Shown here: piece after piece, positions 8,807-18,404 of the stretch
How positions within the stretch are numbered: position 1 is the stretch's first letter
Layout: every line of letters begins with the position of its first letter
Assembly (NCBI GenBank): GCA_913063265.1
Contig: CAJXZG010000043.1
Span: forward strand, 1 to 40,954
Source: an uncultured Prolixibacteraceae bacterium
GTDB taxonomy: Bacteria; Bacteroidota; Bacteroidia; Bacteroidales; Prolixibacteraceae
Length of the DNA: 40,954 nucleotides
Direction of reading: 5' to 3'
Translations under genes and position numbers: made by a program
Notes under the pieces: generated by a model
What the model was told of the DNA's origin: nothing
Seen by the model: the letters and a program-made list of their open reading frames with translations, nothing else
Databases searched by the model: none

Positions 8807-9976
8807 TTAAATATTTTCAAGAATAACTTTTGCAAAATTGTTAACCGAATGTTCCTCAATATATTTGTTATTAACTTTATAAGTTTGTCGCTCTTTTATG
8901 CAACTTGATATAGCATTTGCAATTTCTCTTGCACTACCGTCTTTAATAAGGTATCCACCCTTATATTTTGAAACCAGATTTCCTAATAATCCTTTGTTAA
9001 CAGCAATAACGGGTTTTCCTGATGCTAAGGCATGTCCTAAAACTCCACTGGAAGCTTCAACGAATTTATTGGGTAATAAAACAAAATCAACTTGTTCGAA
9101 ATAACTTTTCATTTGATTGTCCGGAATAAATTCATTCCTGTAAACAATTTTTGTTAATGGCTTTTGGGAATGAATTAAATTCATTTTTAGGTTTATCAAA
9201 TCATTTATTGCAGCATCTGCTTTTCCTATAAAAAGTATTGCAATCTTTGACATAGTTTTATTATCCAATTTTTCCAATGCATAAAGAATTTCATTTGTAC
9301 CTTTTCTAATGGAAAGTGAACCAAAATGTAAAAAAACTTTACGTTTTGGTTCAATATTATGTACTTTGAATATTGAAAATTTTGGGTCTGCAACTATATC
9401 TGGAACTGGGTCAGGTAACATTTTAAAATTATCAACCTTAAATCTTTTGTTTAAAAAGTTAGCTGTGTAGATATCATTTAATATATAAATTATGGAAATG
9501 CTTTTATTCAAAAGAAATAATCTGGTTTGTAAGATTTTTCTGGTATGTTTTAATTGACTTATGGTTGAATTGTTGTCCATCTTTAAAAATGGACGAAATA
9601 AGATACCTCGAATAAGTAATTTTGGTCTTTTAAAAATAAGGGCAAATTGAAAAATATTAAAGGACAATAAAATTACCTGTTTAACACTATGCCTGACTGC
9701 GTAATGCTTCATTAAATTGTAAAAGCCAAAAGAACGTTGGAATAGTTTCCCGCTCATTACTTTAATAAATTCATTTTGTGAAACATGAACAAAATTAATA
9801 TTGTCAGAGGTCTTGGCCATTGCGATTATTCCCGGAAAATTTTTGTGGAAGTTATAATGAACAATAAAAATGTATTTATTTGATAATCTGTTCTTGGCAA
9901 TATATTTTACCAAGTGGCCAATATACTCAGAATGATGTCCTGTTATTTCGATATCAAAAATTAAAATATTTTTCAA
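8807..9976 (-). CDS. Glycosyltransferase family 4 (GT-B fold)
   Basis: A 389-residue protein opening with MKNILIFDIEITGHHSEYIGHLVKY, a GT4-like N-terminus with a GHH acceptor loop. The donor domain shows VFLHFGSLSIRKGTNEILYALEKL (about residues 215-238) and later FVLLPNKFVEASSGVLGHALASGKPVIAVNKGLLG (about 310-345), containing the E.S.GVLG.A...G.PV donor motif. The region between residues 90 and 160 is basic and hydrophobic, suggesting membrane association. The gene starts immediately after the stop of the upstream acyltransferase gene (no intervening base), so the pair is likely translationally coupled. Sugar specificity unknown. Confidence 0.84.
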   Translation of the reverse strand: MKNILIFDIEITGHHSEYIGHLVKYIAKNRLSNKYIFIVHYNFHKNFPGIIAMAKTSDNINFVHVSQNEFIKVMSGKLFQRSFGFYNLMKHYAVRHSVKQVILLSFNIFQFALIFKRPKLLIRGILFRPFLKMDNNSTISQLKHTRKILQTRLFLLNKSISIIYILNDIYTANFLNKRFKVDNFKMLPDPVPDIVADPKFSIFKVHNIEPKRKVFLHFGSLSIRKGTNEILYALEKLDNKTMSKIAILFIGKADAAINDLINLKMNLIHSQKPLTKIVYRNEFIPDNQMKSYFEQVDFVLLPNKFVEASSGVLGHALASGKPVIAVNKGLLGNLVSKYKGGYLIKDGSAREIANAISSCIKERQTYKVNNKYIEEHSVNNFAKVILENI

Positions 9977-10561
9977 TTAATTAGCTTTTATATTTCGAAT
10001 GAAAACTGCTGGATTTCCTCCCCATATTTCATCATCCGGAACTGATTTTGTAACTACTGAACCTGCTGCAATAACACTTCTTTTCCCGATAACTACCCCT
10101 TTTAGTATAATTACTGAAGCGCCTATGAAAGCCCCTTCTCGGATAATAACTGGTGCAATTTTTACTGCATTGTCTCCCTTAAAAATCCTTTCGTTATATT
10201 CAATTGAATGAAAATCTGAATCGTAAATTTGGCACCCACCTCCAATCAATACATTTTTTTCAACAATGATTTTGATTTTTGAATAGAATAAAGTATTAGA
10301 TATACCAACGTTTTCACCAATAATAATTTCGGAATCAGGTGATAAGTAAAATGCGGTTTTAATTGCTAATCCAACAGGATTTGAACTGTAACATGAATTT
10401 ATTATGATGTTTTTCCCAAATTCTAATCTGCCTGAGCCTCTTATTGAAAGGATGCCATAAATTTTTGGAAATTCCTCATAATTAACATTCCTATAATATA
10501 TTGTTATATGGTTAATCAAAATTTGAGGAATGGAAATAATAAATTTTAATATTCCAGTCAT
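9977..10561 (-). CDS. Hexapeptide-repeat acyltransferase (maltose/galactoside acetyltransferase-like)
   Basis: A 194-residue left-handed beta-helix protein. Hexapeptide repeats run through about residues 45-175: IIIGENVGISNTLFYSK, IIVEKNVLIGGGCQIYDSDFHSI (with the D.D.H motif of the WbbJ/LacA group at about 113-117), VIIREGAFIGASVIILKGVVIGKRSVIAAGSVVTKSV, and the terminal GGNPAVFIRNI. This is a different branch from the CatB-like enzyme at 5436. It probably acetylates a sugar of the repeat unit. Its stop abuts the start of the GT4 gene downstream. Confidence 0.85.
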   Translation of the reverse strand: MTGILKFIISIPQILINHITIYYRNVNYEEFPKIYGILSIRGSGRLEFGKNIIINSCYSSNPVGLAIKTAFYLSPDSEIIIGENVGISNTLFYSKIKIIVEKNVLIGGGCQIYDSDFHSIEYNERIFKGDNAVKIAPVIIREGAFIGASVIILKGVVIGKRSVIAAGSVVTKSVPDDEIWGGNPAVFIRNIKAN

Positions 10562-10629
10562 TTTAACTAAAAATTATATCGTAGCTTAAGTATTTTGGAG
10601 AATTTAAAACAATAACTATGGATTATTGA

Positions 10630-11769
10630 TTAGAAATCATTTTCGAAATATTTATAAAAATCAAAGGTTTTTTTGGTATTTGTTTCAAAGTTAAAGTTCA
10701 TTTTTGCAAATTTAATACCATTGTTTCCCAATTCTTTTCGTAATTTAGGATTATCTCCTAGTTTAATAGCATAATTTTTAAAGGAGATTTGATTGTCGTA
10801 TAGATAGCCGGTTTTCTTTTGTTTAACAAGTTCATTTACTCCTTCAATATTAGATGCTAAAATAGGTAACCCAAAAGCTGATGCTTCAATAATTCCTCTT
10901 GCAAAATGAGGTTGAGTAAAAGGACAAACAAAGATATCCGCAGTTTGCAATAATTGTCCTACTTTATTTTGAAACGGTAAAATATGAATATTTGTCGATT
11001 TATTTATTTTCAGATTATTAATATTTTCTGCTCCTGCAAGTATAAAATGATAATTTTGCTTTTCTTTTATAATTACCTCAGCCATGTCATACAATTCCCT
11101 CCATCCATTGGCAGCCGAAAATCGGGCTAAATATAGAAATACAATATCTTCTTTTTTTATCATTAGTTTATCTCTATATAAATTCTTTTGTTCACTTATT
11201 TTCATAGGATCTACATCTACGAAATTATATATTACTTCTTGTCTAATTTTGATATTTTCTCTAGGTATTTTAAGGGAATCCAACCCATATTTATAAATTC
11301 CAATAAAACCATCCACATTTCTTTTTAAAAAAAAACGGAGAGGCCATCCTAAAAAACCTTTTTTTATGACTTCTCTCACATGACAGATTACCGGTAGTTT
11401 TTTATTCACCAGTTTAGCAGCTATTGCGAAAGATATTAAAGAGGTTGAATTTAAATGAATTAAATCCGGTTGTAATTTCCTGATATGTTTTCTTGCATTT
11501 ATAATACTTGGAATAAAATATACCCAATTACGTATAATTAATTTTAAAGTTAAATTTACACCTTCTGTTCCATGAAATGGTCTGCAATGTTTAACTAGTA
11601 CAGGATTAATTCTAGATTTAGAGAAAAGGATATTTGCCGGACCATCCTCAATGTTAATTAGTAAAGGTACGTACTTGTTTCTTTCTATACTTCGTAATAA
11701 ATAATTGAGACTGCGTGGGGCTCCCCCAAGTCCTCCAGAGTGATGAATAAAGAGGATGCGCTTTTTCAT
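10630..11769 (-). CDS. Glycosyltransferase family 4 (GT-B fold)
   Basis: A 379-residue GT-B enzyme. The N-terminal MKKRILFIHHSGGLGGAPRSLNYLL has the glycine-rich GGLGGAPRSL acceptor loop of GT4 members. A LIHLNST segment follows near residue 105. In the donor domain, VFLYLARFSAANGWRELYDMAEVI (about residues 210-233) and FVCPFTQPHFARGIIEASAFGLPILASNIEG (about 281-311) provide the E.SAFGLP.. nucleotide-sugar motif. It probably adds one residue of the repeat unit. Gaps of 68 bp (downstream) and 118 bp (upstream) separate it from its co-directional neighbours. Confidence 0.87.
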   Translation of the reverse strand: MKKRILFIHHSGGLGGAPRSLNYLLRSIERNKYVPLLINIEDGPANILFSKSRINPVLVKHCRPFHGTEGVNLTLKLIIRNWVYFIPSIINARKHIRKLQPDLIHLNSTSLISFAIAAKLVNKKLPVICHVREVIKKGFLGWPLRFFLKRNVDGFIGIYKYGLDSLKIPRENIKIRQEVIYNFVDVDPMKISEQKNLYRDKLMIKKEDIVFLYLARFSAANGWRELYDMAEVIIKEKQNYHFILAGAENINNLKINKSTNIHILPFQNKVGQLLQTADIFVCPFTQPHFARGIIEASAFGLPILASNIEGVNELVKQKKTGYLYDNQISFKNYAIKLGDNPKLRKELGNNGIKFAKMNFNFETNTKKTFDFYKYFENDF

Positions 11770-11887
11770 TTTAAGATAAAAGAAATTCTAATTTATTTAA
11801 CAGTAGTTACAGAGCTAATTTTAACAATTCAGGCATCTCATCACTTCTAACAAATAATTTTTAATTCGTAAAGTGAAGCTTTAACTG

Positions 11888-12595
11888 TTACACAAAATTG
11901 TAGCCTTCTCCTTGTATAGAATAAGAAAAATAGCTACTAATTTTTTTGAATTTTGTGTTAAATTTTTTATTCCAAAGTTTAACAATATATTGCTCTCCTT
12001 TTCTATGTGTGTCATCTAAAAATATGTTATATTTTTCATTTAAATTATTTTGTAGAAATGGAACAGCGGGATACCGTGAGAATTGATTTTCTTTTTTGTA
12101 TGCCAAAGGTCCATCAATTAAAATAATATCAAAAAATCTGTTCTTTATTACGTTCTTGATTATTTCGGAATCATACCACATTGTGTTACTTAAACTCAAT
12201 TTGCATTTTTTTAACGGTGCATGAATGAATTCCACTTCATTAATATTTTCATTAATTAAATAGTTCTTTACTATTTTTATCCATTTTTTGTCATGATCAA
12301 TTGATGTAATTTTGATGTCCAACTTGTTTAACTTTATAAATTTAGCTATTAAAATAGTAGAGATACCACTACCAAACTCTAAATAATTTTTTCTTTTATT
12401 AACTATTAAATCATTCACAATTGCCCACAATGAATTAAATTGCAAGCTTGATTTTGTGTAAGGGAAATATTTTTCTGGCAGATAAGGTCTTAAGAGCTCT
12501 AAAGCAAGATTCTCCCGTATAGATTCTTCAATATAGTCCGGGTGTAAAATTTTCCTTTTATTACGATTTACAATTCCTCTAAAATTTATATGCAT
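11888..12595 (-). CDS. Class I SAM-dependent methyltransferase-like protein
   Basis: A 235-residue protein with the order of Rossmann methyltransferase motifs: NYLEFGSGIST (residues 70-80, motif I), ITSIDHDKKW (96-105, motif II acidic residue), and FFDIILIDGPLAYKK (154-168, motif IV/V), then FLDDTHR (192-198). The family resembles FkbM/Methyltransf_24-like enzymes common in glycan clusters. No membrane segment. It may methylate a sugar or terminate the chain, but acceptor residues cannot be predicted. A 118-bp gap follows to the next GT4 gene. The fold call is good; activity is inferred. Confidence 0.68.
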   Translation of the reverse strand: MHINFRGIVNRNKRKILHPDYIEESIRENLALELLRPYLPEKYFPYTKSSLQFNSLWAIVNDLIVNKRKNYLEFGSGISTILIAKFIKLNKLDIKITSIDHDKKWIKIVKNYLINENINEVEFIHAPLKKCKLSLSNTMWYDSEIIKNVIKNRFFDIILIDGPLAYKKENQFSRYPAVPFLQNNLNEKYNIFLDDTHRKGEQYIVKLWNKKFNTKFKKISSYFSYSIQGEGYNFV

Positions 12596-12671
12596 TATAT
12601 ACTATTTATTAAAATATTGTTATTTGATTATGTCTTCTATCATATAGAACGAAATAACATTCTATGTGAGG

Positions 12672-13964
12672 TCATTTTCGAATAAAGTTCAAAGTATTTT
12701 TAAAATTTGGAATACATGCAATTAAATAGTCAATAAATTTCACATGTATCATTTTTTGTATTAAAAAGAACCAGTGAGGGTAAAATAGTATTGCCATGTT
12801 TAAACTTAAAGCTATTGCAACAAATGCGATAGAAAACTGACAACTTAAAAGAATTATTAAAAATGTAATTGGAGACGTTATAAGAAACCAAAAGAATTCT
12901 TTATCTGTTCTACCTGTGGCAACAATTAGGCTGCCAATAGGATTTCTTAGTGCAATAAAAATCATATAAACGGATAAAATTCTAACAAGAATTACAATAT
13001 TATCAAATCCTGGACCATAAACAATCCGAACAATTGGTGATGCAAATAAAATAATAAACATGTATATAGGGATATTTATAGTTGCAACAATATTTACTAG
13101 TTTTAAATAGTTATCTTTTAACTGCTGTAAATTTTTTTGATATTTCGCTAAAGTGGGAATGGATACTTTTGTTAAAATAGGATTTATGAGTTGCGTTGGT
13201 CTGAATACTAATTGTTTTGCGAGACTATAACCACCAAGAATTTCAGTTCCAAAAAATTTGCCTATGATTAATATATCTAAATCTCGATTTAAATAGTTAA
13301 TTATTTGCCCTCCAAAGTTAAAAAGGCCTATTCGGAAAAAGGGTTTTGTCTCCCTAAATGAAAAATGCAATTTCAATCCATTTGTTATTACTCCATTTAT
13401 TAAAAAAAACAAATTTGAAACTGCAATTAAAGCAAGTGCCGAATAAACCAACGAATAAACTCCATATCCTTTCATTGCAAGTAAAATAGAGATTAACAGG
13501 GAAAAAAGGGAGGATATAATTTCTGTAATTGAAATAAATTTAAAATTCAATTTTTTTTGTTCTATAATTCTAAATTGTTTTCCAAATGCTGAAATAATAA
13601 AGCTAAGTCCCATTAGGGGAAGGATAGTTAATAATTCTTTCTCCTTGTAAAATATAGAAATAGATGGGGTTATTGCGATTGCTAAAAAATATAATGCAAT
13701 ACTGATAAGAAAATTTAGCCAATACAGACTTGCATATTCATCATTTGAAATTTTTTGTTTGTGTAAAATCGCTGAAGGTAAACCCATGTCTAAGGTAAGT
13801 GTAAAGAAAGTTAGAATAAATGTTACAATTGCCATTAAACCAAAATCAGATTTTTCCAGATATCTGGTAAGTACGGATAATTTAAACAATGAGCTAGATG
13901 CCAATACTGCAGAAGAAATGGCAGTCCATTTCACTCCATGGATCGCTTTATGTTTAATGTCCAT
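12672..13964 (-). CDS. Wzx-type polysaccharide flippase (MOP superfamily, WzxC-like)
   Basis: A 430-residue polytopic membrane protein of the MATE/PST type. The start MDIKHKAIHGVKWTAISS is typical of this branch. Conserved features are LTRYLEKSDFGLMAIV (about residues 32-47), the GLPSAILHKQ segment near 61, and GLFNFGGQIINYLNRDLDILIIGKFFG (about 212-238), which resembles the WzxC/lipopolysaccharide-exporter signature. About twelve hydrophobic segments are visible. It should flip undecaprenyl-linked repeat units across the inner membrane. It is slightly short (members are often 470-500), lacking part of the last helices; the final residues end shortly after a helix without signs of frameshift. 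Confidence 0.88.
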   Translation of the reverse strand: MDIKHKAIHGVKWTAISSAVLASSSLFKLSVLTRYLEKSDFGLMAIVTFILTFFTLTLDMGLPSAILHKQKISNDEYASLYWLNFLISIALYFLAIAITPSISIFYKEKELLTILPLMGLSFIISAFGKQFRIIEQKKLNFKFISITEIISSLFSLLISILLAMKGYGVYSLVYSALALIAVSNLFFLINGVITNGLKLHFSFRETKPFFRIGLFNFGGQIINYLNRDLDILIIGKFFGTEILGGYSLAKQLVFRPTQLINPILTKVSIPTLAKYQKNLQQLKDNYLKLVNIVATINIPIYMFIILFASPIVRIVYGPGFDNIVILVRILSVYMIFIALRNPIGSLIVATGRTDKEFFWFLITSPITFLIILLSCQFSIAFVAIALSLNMAILFYPHWFFLIQKMIHVKFIDYLIACIPNFKNTLNFIRK

Positions 13965-14077
13965 TAATCTTATTTGTATGTTTTAGAAACATAGGAACAA
14001 TTTAGCTAGTCAATATGATAGTTAGAACATTCTTTTTCAGGATGTAATAATAATGTCATGTTGGTTTTTTATTAGTT

Positions 14078-15214
14078 TCATAATTTTTTTTCATCATAAT
14101 TCCATCTGTTTTTTACTGATGCAATAAATTGTTTCACTAAAATCCACATGATGCTAAATATACCACCTAAAAAGGTCCAGATCATTATTATTAAAGGTCG
14201 GTTAGGCTTTGATTTTTCGATAGGTACAATTACTGGTTTAATTATTGAAAAAACAGGAGTGTCTTCCTTTACTTGAATCTGGGCTTGCTCAAGTTGTTGC
14301 GCTAATTGAGAATAGACTTCAAAAGCTAGTTTGTATTCATTTTGTAATCGTTCCTGTTCTGTGCGAGCCACAGCAGATGTAACACTTTTGTTTCGGTCCA
14401 CAAAAACAGCCAGATTGGTTTGTGTTTTTTCAAATTCTTTCTTCTTTTCTTCATATCGTTCTTCGATAAACCTTAATTGTGCAGTTGCTTTTTTTATCTT
14501 AAACTCAGTTATGTATTCCTGCATTAGTGATTGAGCCTTGTGTGCAACTTGTGCAGCAACATATGGGTCATCTGAAGTAGTATTCAATACAACATATCCT
14601 TCCTTGTCATTTGTTTCCAGCGTAACACGTTCTGAAAGTATTTTTCTAATTTTTTCTTGAGCTTCCGTTAACACAATAGGTGAAAAATATAAGGAGTCGC
14701 TTGATAGTGCAGGCTGTTTTTGTGGTTCGTCAGCTTTAATTGCTTTAATTATTACAAATGGCAATCCAACGGTGTATTTCTTTATTAGAGTTATAATATC
14801 CGGTTTGGCATATTCCATATAATATTCATAAATAGATATGCGTTTATCAATTCCTTCAAATTTGAATGGTTCTTCCATAAGTTCCAGTTGAAACGGAACA
14901 CTTTGCACAATCTGAGGATAAACATAAGGTGACAACTCCCTTGATTCTATATTCATATCTAAGTTAAAACCCGCCATTGCAGCAAGAGATGATAATCCTC
15001 CCATTTTTGATTGTCCTTTTGATAGTTGAGGAACCATTGTGGATGAAGCTGTATATTCCTTTTGAGAAAAAATTGCAATAATCAATCCAACAACAAAAAA
15101 TGTCAAAACTATTCTTATTATTACTTTTCTCCCACTCCACAAAGTTTTTGCTAAATCTAATAGATCGATTTCATCCTCATTAATATTTCTTTTTATAGCA
15201 TTATTTTCACTCAT
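14078..15214 (-). CDS. Wzz-type chain-length determinant / polysaccharide co-polymerase
   Basis: A 378-residue inner-membrane protein. A cytoplasmic N-terminus (DEIDLLDLAKTLWSGRK) leads into TM1 at about residues 31-50, followed by the Wzz segment KEYTASSTMVPQL. The periplasmic region contains a long charged coiled-coil stretch (about 220-310, with IEERYEEKKKEFEKTQTNLA). The proline-rich KPNRPLI motif (about 335-341) precedes TM2 at 342-362. No tyrosine-kinase domain follows, unlike Wzc. It controls chain length together with the Wzy-type polymerase and probably contacts the SLBB export protein encoded just upstream (86-bp gap). Start chosen at the ATG giving a normal N-terminal tail. Confidence 0.9.
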   Translation of the reverse strand: MSENNAIKRNINEDEIDLLDLAKTLWSGRKVIIRIVLTFFVVGLIIAIFSQKEYTASSTMVPQLSKGQSKMGGLSSLAAMAGFNLDMNIESRELSPYVYPQIVQSVPFQLELMEEPFKFEGIDKRISIYEYYMEYAKPDIITLIKKYTVGLPFVIIKAIKADEPQKQPALSSDSLYFSPIVLTEAQEKIRKILSERVTLETNDKEGYVVLNTTSDDPYVAAQVAHKAQSLMQEYITEFKIKKATAQLRFIEERYEEKKKEFEKTQTNLAVFVDRNKSVTSAVARTEQERLQNEYKLAFEVYSQLAQQLEQAQIQVKEDTPVFSIIKPVIVPIEKSKPNRPLIIMIWTFLGGIFSIMWILVKQFIASVKNRWNYDEKKL

Positions 15215-15300
15215 AATATGTTTAGATTATTCTAACAAGACTTGTTATTCATTAAAAAAAATGAAAATAACAGAAGATTTATATTGCTTTAATACTTAAT

Positions 15301-17634
15301 TTACTTGGTCAAATTAATTATTGTAGCTGCTGATAGTGCCAATGATGAAAGCACACTTGCCCAGGCAATCCACCTTCCTGTATCAGCAGGATTTTTATCA
15401 GGCTTTTGAGGTACCACTACCTGACTTCCCGGGAGTACTTTGGGATAATGTTTAAAGATAACACCTTTTGTTATGGCTGTACTTCCATTGGCATATCTTA
15501 CAAAAGTTTTCCTTTTGTGTGCCTCACTGTTAAAACCACCGGAACGTTGTATATAATATTTGGCACTTTTGCCAGTTTCAAAAGTAATGGAAAAAGGATT
15601 TTGAACACTACCGGTAATTTTTACTGTTTGCATAAACTCAGGAATATAGATCCGATCCCCGTTGTTTAAAAAAAGATCGGCTTCACTCCTTGGATTTTCT
15701 AAAATATGCTTTAAGTCAATGGCCACTCTTTCATCACCTAATTCATCACTGTGTCTCTGAAGTGTAGCACCATTAATAAAAGCCTGAGGGGTAATCCCTC
15801 CGGCCATTTTTACCAAATCAGAAATACGTTGTTGTTTATTGTTAATGGAATAAGCACCGGCATATGCAATCTCTCCTGTAATATAAGCTGTTTTTCCTTT
15901 GCGGAAATTGGGAGCCTGACGAACTGATATCTGATCAAAAGGCTTTAACTTAATAGATTCATCATTTTCCCCTAATGAAAGATTTCTCGATAAATCCACA
16001 ATAATTATTTGACCCAGTGTGTCTGATAATCTGGCAGCATCTTCGTGTGATAATCTTCTTGCAATTTCTATAAACGTGGTATCAGCACCCTCTGTAAAAC
16101 CTTCTGCCAGAAAAATTGCATCTCCCAAAGTCATATTTTCTGACCAGCTAAATCGTCCGGGAGAAAGAACTTCCCCGTTAACTGTTACGTAAGGTTGTTC
16201 TTTTAAATCGAAATGAGACCTAATTAGAATCACATCCTCCGGTTGAAGTACTATGTTTGATTCTCTGTTAATTATTTCTTCCAAAGTAAAAGCAATTGCA
16301 TAAGTAGTTAAATCCGGGTTAAACCTTGTAATGATTCCCCGATTTAAAAATGCATCCGGTAAAATACTGTCAGCCTTAAAAATTAAATCGTATAAGGTTA
16401 AGCCTGGAAGCCACTCATATTCACCGGGATGAGTAACTGCTCCATTAATTGTTACACGATTTTCAAAAGTTGTAATGATTTGTTTGTTTTTGATTTGATC
16501 TCCATTTACAAGTCCTGTCAAAGGTAATTTTTCAAAATCCACATCTAAAATCTGAAATCCTTGCTGAGTTTTTCTGTAGATTTGAGTATTGGATAATAAT
16601 GCATTTTCTGTAAATCCACCAGCAAATTTGATTACATCGCTCAACATTTCATTATCTTTCAATTCAAATATCCCATTTCTTTTAAATTCTCCATCAATTT
16701 CTACTCTTTTTTCAGCTGCCGGGATGAAAATAATATCTTCGTCTTTTAATAAAAAATTGTCTGAAGGATCGGCATTAATGAGAAATTTGTATATATCGAC
16801 AGTTCTGTAAATATTGTTTTCCCTAATAATTTTAATATTTCTAAAAGAGCCAATCGAATTAGGTCCTCCTGAAAGATAAAGTGCATTAAAAACGGTTGCT
16901 GTAACTGGTAATGTATAGGTGCCGGGAGATACAACTTCACCAACTAAATTTACTTGTATTGAACGAAGTTGGCCAACATTTATTTGAGCAAATGTTTGTG
17001 GGTTTCTTCCTCCCATATCAGAATAAATGGAAGTAAGGCGTTGAACTATTTTCTTTTCCGCATCCTGGAGAGTGGAGCCCGCAATATAAATAGGGCCAAC
17101 ATCGGGAATGAGTATTTGGCCATTTCTGTTCACATTTATTTGGTAGTTATTTTGCGAATTTCCCCATATGTTAATTATGATTTGATCTCCAATTCCAATA
17201 ACATAATCTTTTGGAGTTTGAATAGCAACACTTGGATTGAACGTTAAGTTTTTATTGTTGAATAGATAAGAACCAAATATTCGTTCATCAATATTTAATC
17301 CCGATTGTCTTTTTGTAATTTCCGATTCAGAAAGTTCTTCTTCCCGTTCCTCAATTTCAGTGGGATCAATAATTTCATCATCATTTAAAATTGCACTTGG
17401 ATCTTCCTGTAGTCGATTCTCGAAATCTCTTATTTGCTCTTCTGTGGCTCCTTTTTGCCTTGCAATATCAATAGCCTCCTGTTTTGAAAGACCCGCATCC
17501 TGAATTGCTTTTTCAGCCTTTTTTATTTCGGATTGATTTAATGTCTTTACATCTACCGATTTTATGTCTTGTGAGTACAGGGTTAGACTTAAAATAGTAA
17601 AAATGATAATATTAAGAAAGATTTTTATTTGCAT
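15301..17634 (-). CDS. Polysaccharide export outer-membrane protein (Wza-like, multi-SLBB)
   Basis: A 777-residue secreted protein. A signal peptide spans residues 1-22 (hydrophobic, ending LYSQ). Residues 30-110 are a charged helical region with ARQKGATEEQI. A Poly_export domain follows at about 140-205 (PKDYVIGIGDQIIINIWG). I count six SLBB-like repeats, beginning near 225, 308, 390, 480, 580 and 668, each with the pattern V.G.V..PG.Y...... L.DAI..AGG. A C-terminal hydrophobic helix (about 752-775) could be the membrane-crossing helix. It forms the channel through which the polymer leaves the cell. E. coli Wza has about 380 residues; the long multi-SLBB form is common in Bacteroidota. It is the first structural gene after the regulator. 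Confidence 0.9.
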   Translation of the reverse strand: MQIKIFLNIIIFTILSLTLYSQDIKSVDVKTLNQSEIKKAEKAIQDAGLSKQEAIDIARQKGATEEQIRDFENRLQEDPSAILNDDEIIDPTEIEEREEELSESEITKRQSGLNIDERIFGSYLFNNKNLTFNPSVAIQTPKDYVIGIGDQIIINIWGNSQNNYQINVNRNGQILIPDVGPIYIAGSTLQDAEKKIVQRLTSIYSDMGGRNPQTFAQINVGQLRSIQVNLVGEVVSPGTYTLPVTATVFNALYLSGGPNSIGSFRNIKIIRENNIYRTVDIYKFLINADPSDNFLLKDEDIIFIPAAEKRVEIDGEFKRNGIFELKDNEMLSDVIKFAGGFTENALLSNTQIYRKTQQGFQILDVDFEKLPLTGLVNGDQIKNKQIITTFENRVTINGAVTHPGEYEWLPGLTLYDLIFKADSILPDAFLNRGIITRFNPDLTTYAIAFTLEEIINRESNIVLQPEDVILIRSHFDLKEQPYVTVNGEVLSPGRFSWSENMTLGDAIFLAEGFTEGADTTFIEIARRLSHEDAARLSDTLGQIIIVDLSRNLSLGENDESIKLKPFDQISVRQAPNFRKGKTAYITGEIAYAGAYSINNKQQRISDLVKMAGGITPQAFINGATLQRHSDELGDERVAIDLKHILENPRSEADLFLNNGDRIYIPEFMQTVKITGSVQNPFSITFETGKSAKYYIQRSGGFNSEAHKRKTFVRYANGSTAITKGVIFKHYPKVLPGSQVVVPQKPDKNPADTGRWIAWASVLSSLALSAATIINLTK

Positions 17635-17770
17635 TATGGCGTTGTTTAGTTTTTTTGATAATATGCATTAAGTACTTATTTTTTTCGGAAATATTTATTA
17701 AAACTATAAATTATAATTTTAAAATTTTATTTAATCGAAGGAATAATAATTCAGTCATCCAGATAATTTA

Positions 17771-18298
17771 TTAATCTCTTTGCCAAATTAATAAAACAGG
17801 TTTATTTTTAAAATAATCGGAAATCTGATTTTCGGTAAGAATAAGATTTCTGATTCTTCTGTTTATAACCTTTTCCGTTTTTGATTTCAAGTCTTCAATA
17901 TAAGTGGTGTCTAAATTTTGACCTATTAATACAAGATCAATAATTTGAGAATCTGTACCCCCGGCCAAATCTCCGGTGATATATGCCTTTTCAAGATTTC
18001 CTACTTTTTTGATGATACTTTCTATAACTTTGTCCAAACCTACAGAGTTTTTTACAATACTATTGATGTCATTAAATAAGGGATGATCGATATTGGCACT
18101 AAAATACTTCCTGTTTCCTTTAAATTCTGATATTAATAAATTAGCATTTTCCAACCTGTTTAATTCTACCCTTATTGCATTGGTAGATTCTCCAAATTCC
18201 TGTTCTAAATTTCGCAAATAGCTTTTCGTATTACTGTTGAGGAAAAACTTCAACAGTAGTTTAATTCTTGTTTGGGATGTAATTAAAGAATTTAACAT
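17771..18298 (-). CDS. Winged-helix transcriptional regulator with nucleotidyltransferase-like C-terminal domain
   Basis: A 175-residue protein. Residues 1-75 form an ArsR-like winged helix: LITSQTRIKLLLKFFLN, then TNAIRVELNRLENANLLISEFKGNRKYFSAN as recognition helix and wing. Residues 90-175 (KVGNLEKAYITGDLAGG...IIDLVLIGQNLD..YIEDLKSKTEKVI) resemble the minimal nucleotidyltransferase fold, but the usual GS..RG.A..DSDID catalytic motif is altered (TGDLAGGTDSQIIDLVLIG), so catalysis is doubtful. Proteins of this type often sit at the head of Bacteroidota polysaccharide loci. It is transcribed first in the cluster and 136 bp upstream of the export gene. A 10-bp palindrome overlies its probable -7 box, which fits autoregulation. 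Not proven to control the operon. Confidence 0.72.
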   Translation of the reverse strand: MLNSLITSQTRIKLLLKFFLNSNTKSYLRNLEQEFGESTNAIRVELNRLENANLLISEFKGNRKYFSANIDHPLFNDINSIVKNSVGLDKVIESIIKKVGNLEKAYITGDLAGGTDSQIIDLVLIGQNLDTTYIEDLKSKTEKVINRRIRNLILTENQISDYFKNKPVLLIWQRD

Positions 18299-18371
18299 AG
18301 TTGGAAAGTAAAATATCTGAAAATTGAGATTATACTTTTGACGAAGAATTGTTATACAGCTCCGCCATCTC

Positions 18372-18390
18372 AGTTACAGTTCCTGTAACT
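18372..18390 (-). promoter_or_regulatory. 8-bp inverted repeat in the leader of the regulator gene
   Basis: AGTTACAG (18372-18379) and CTGTAACT (18383-18390) are perfect inverted copies around a 3-base loop. On the minus strand it lies about 25 bases downstream of the proposed -7 box and 74 bases before the ATG, so it would be in the 5' leader, as an operator or RNA hairpin. Confidence 0.45.
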
Positions 18391-18404
18391 TGAAGATAAA
18401 TGCA

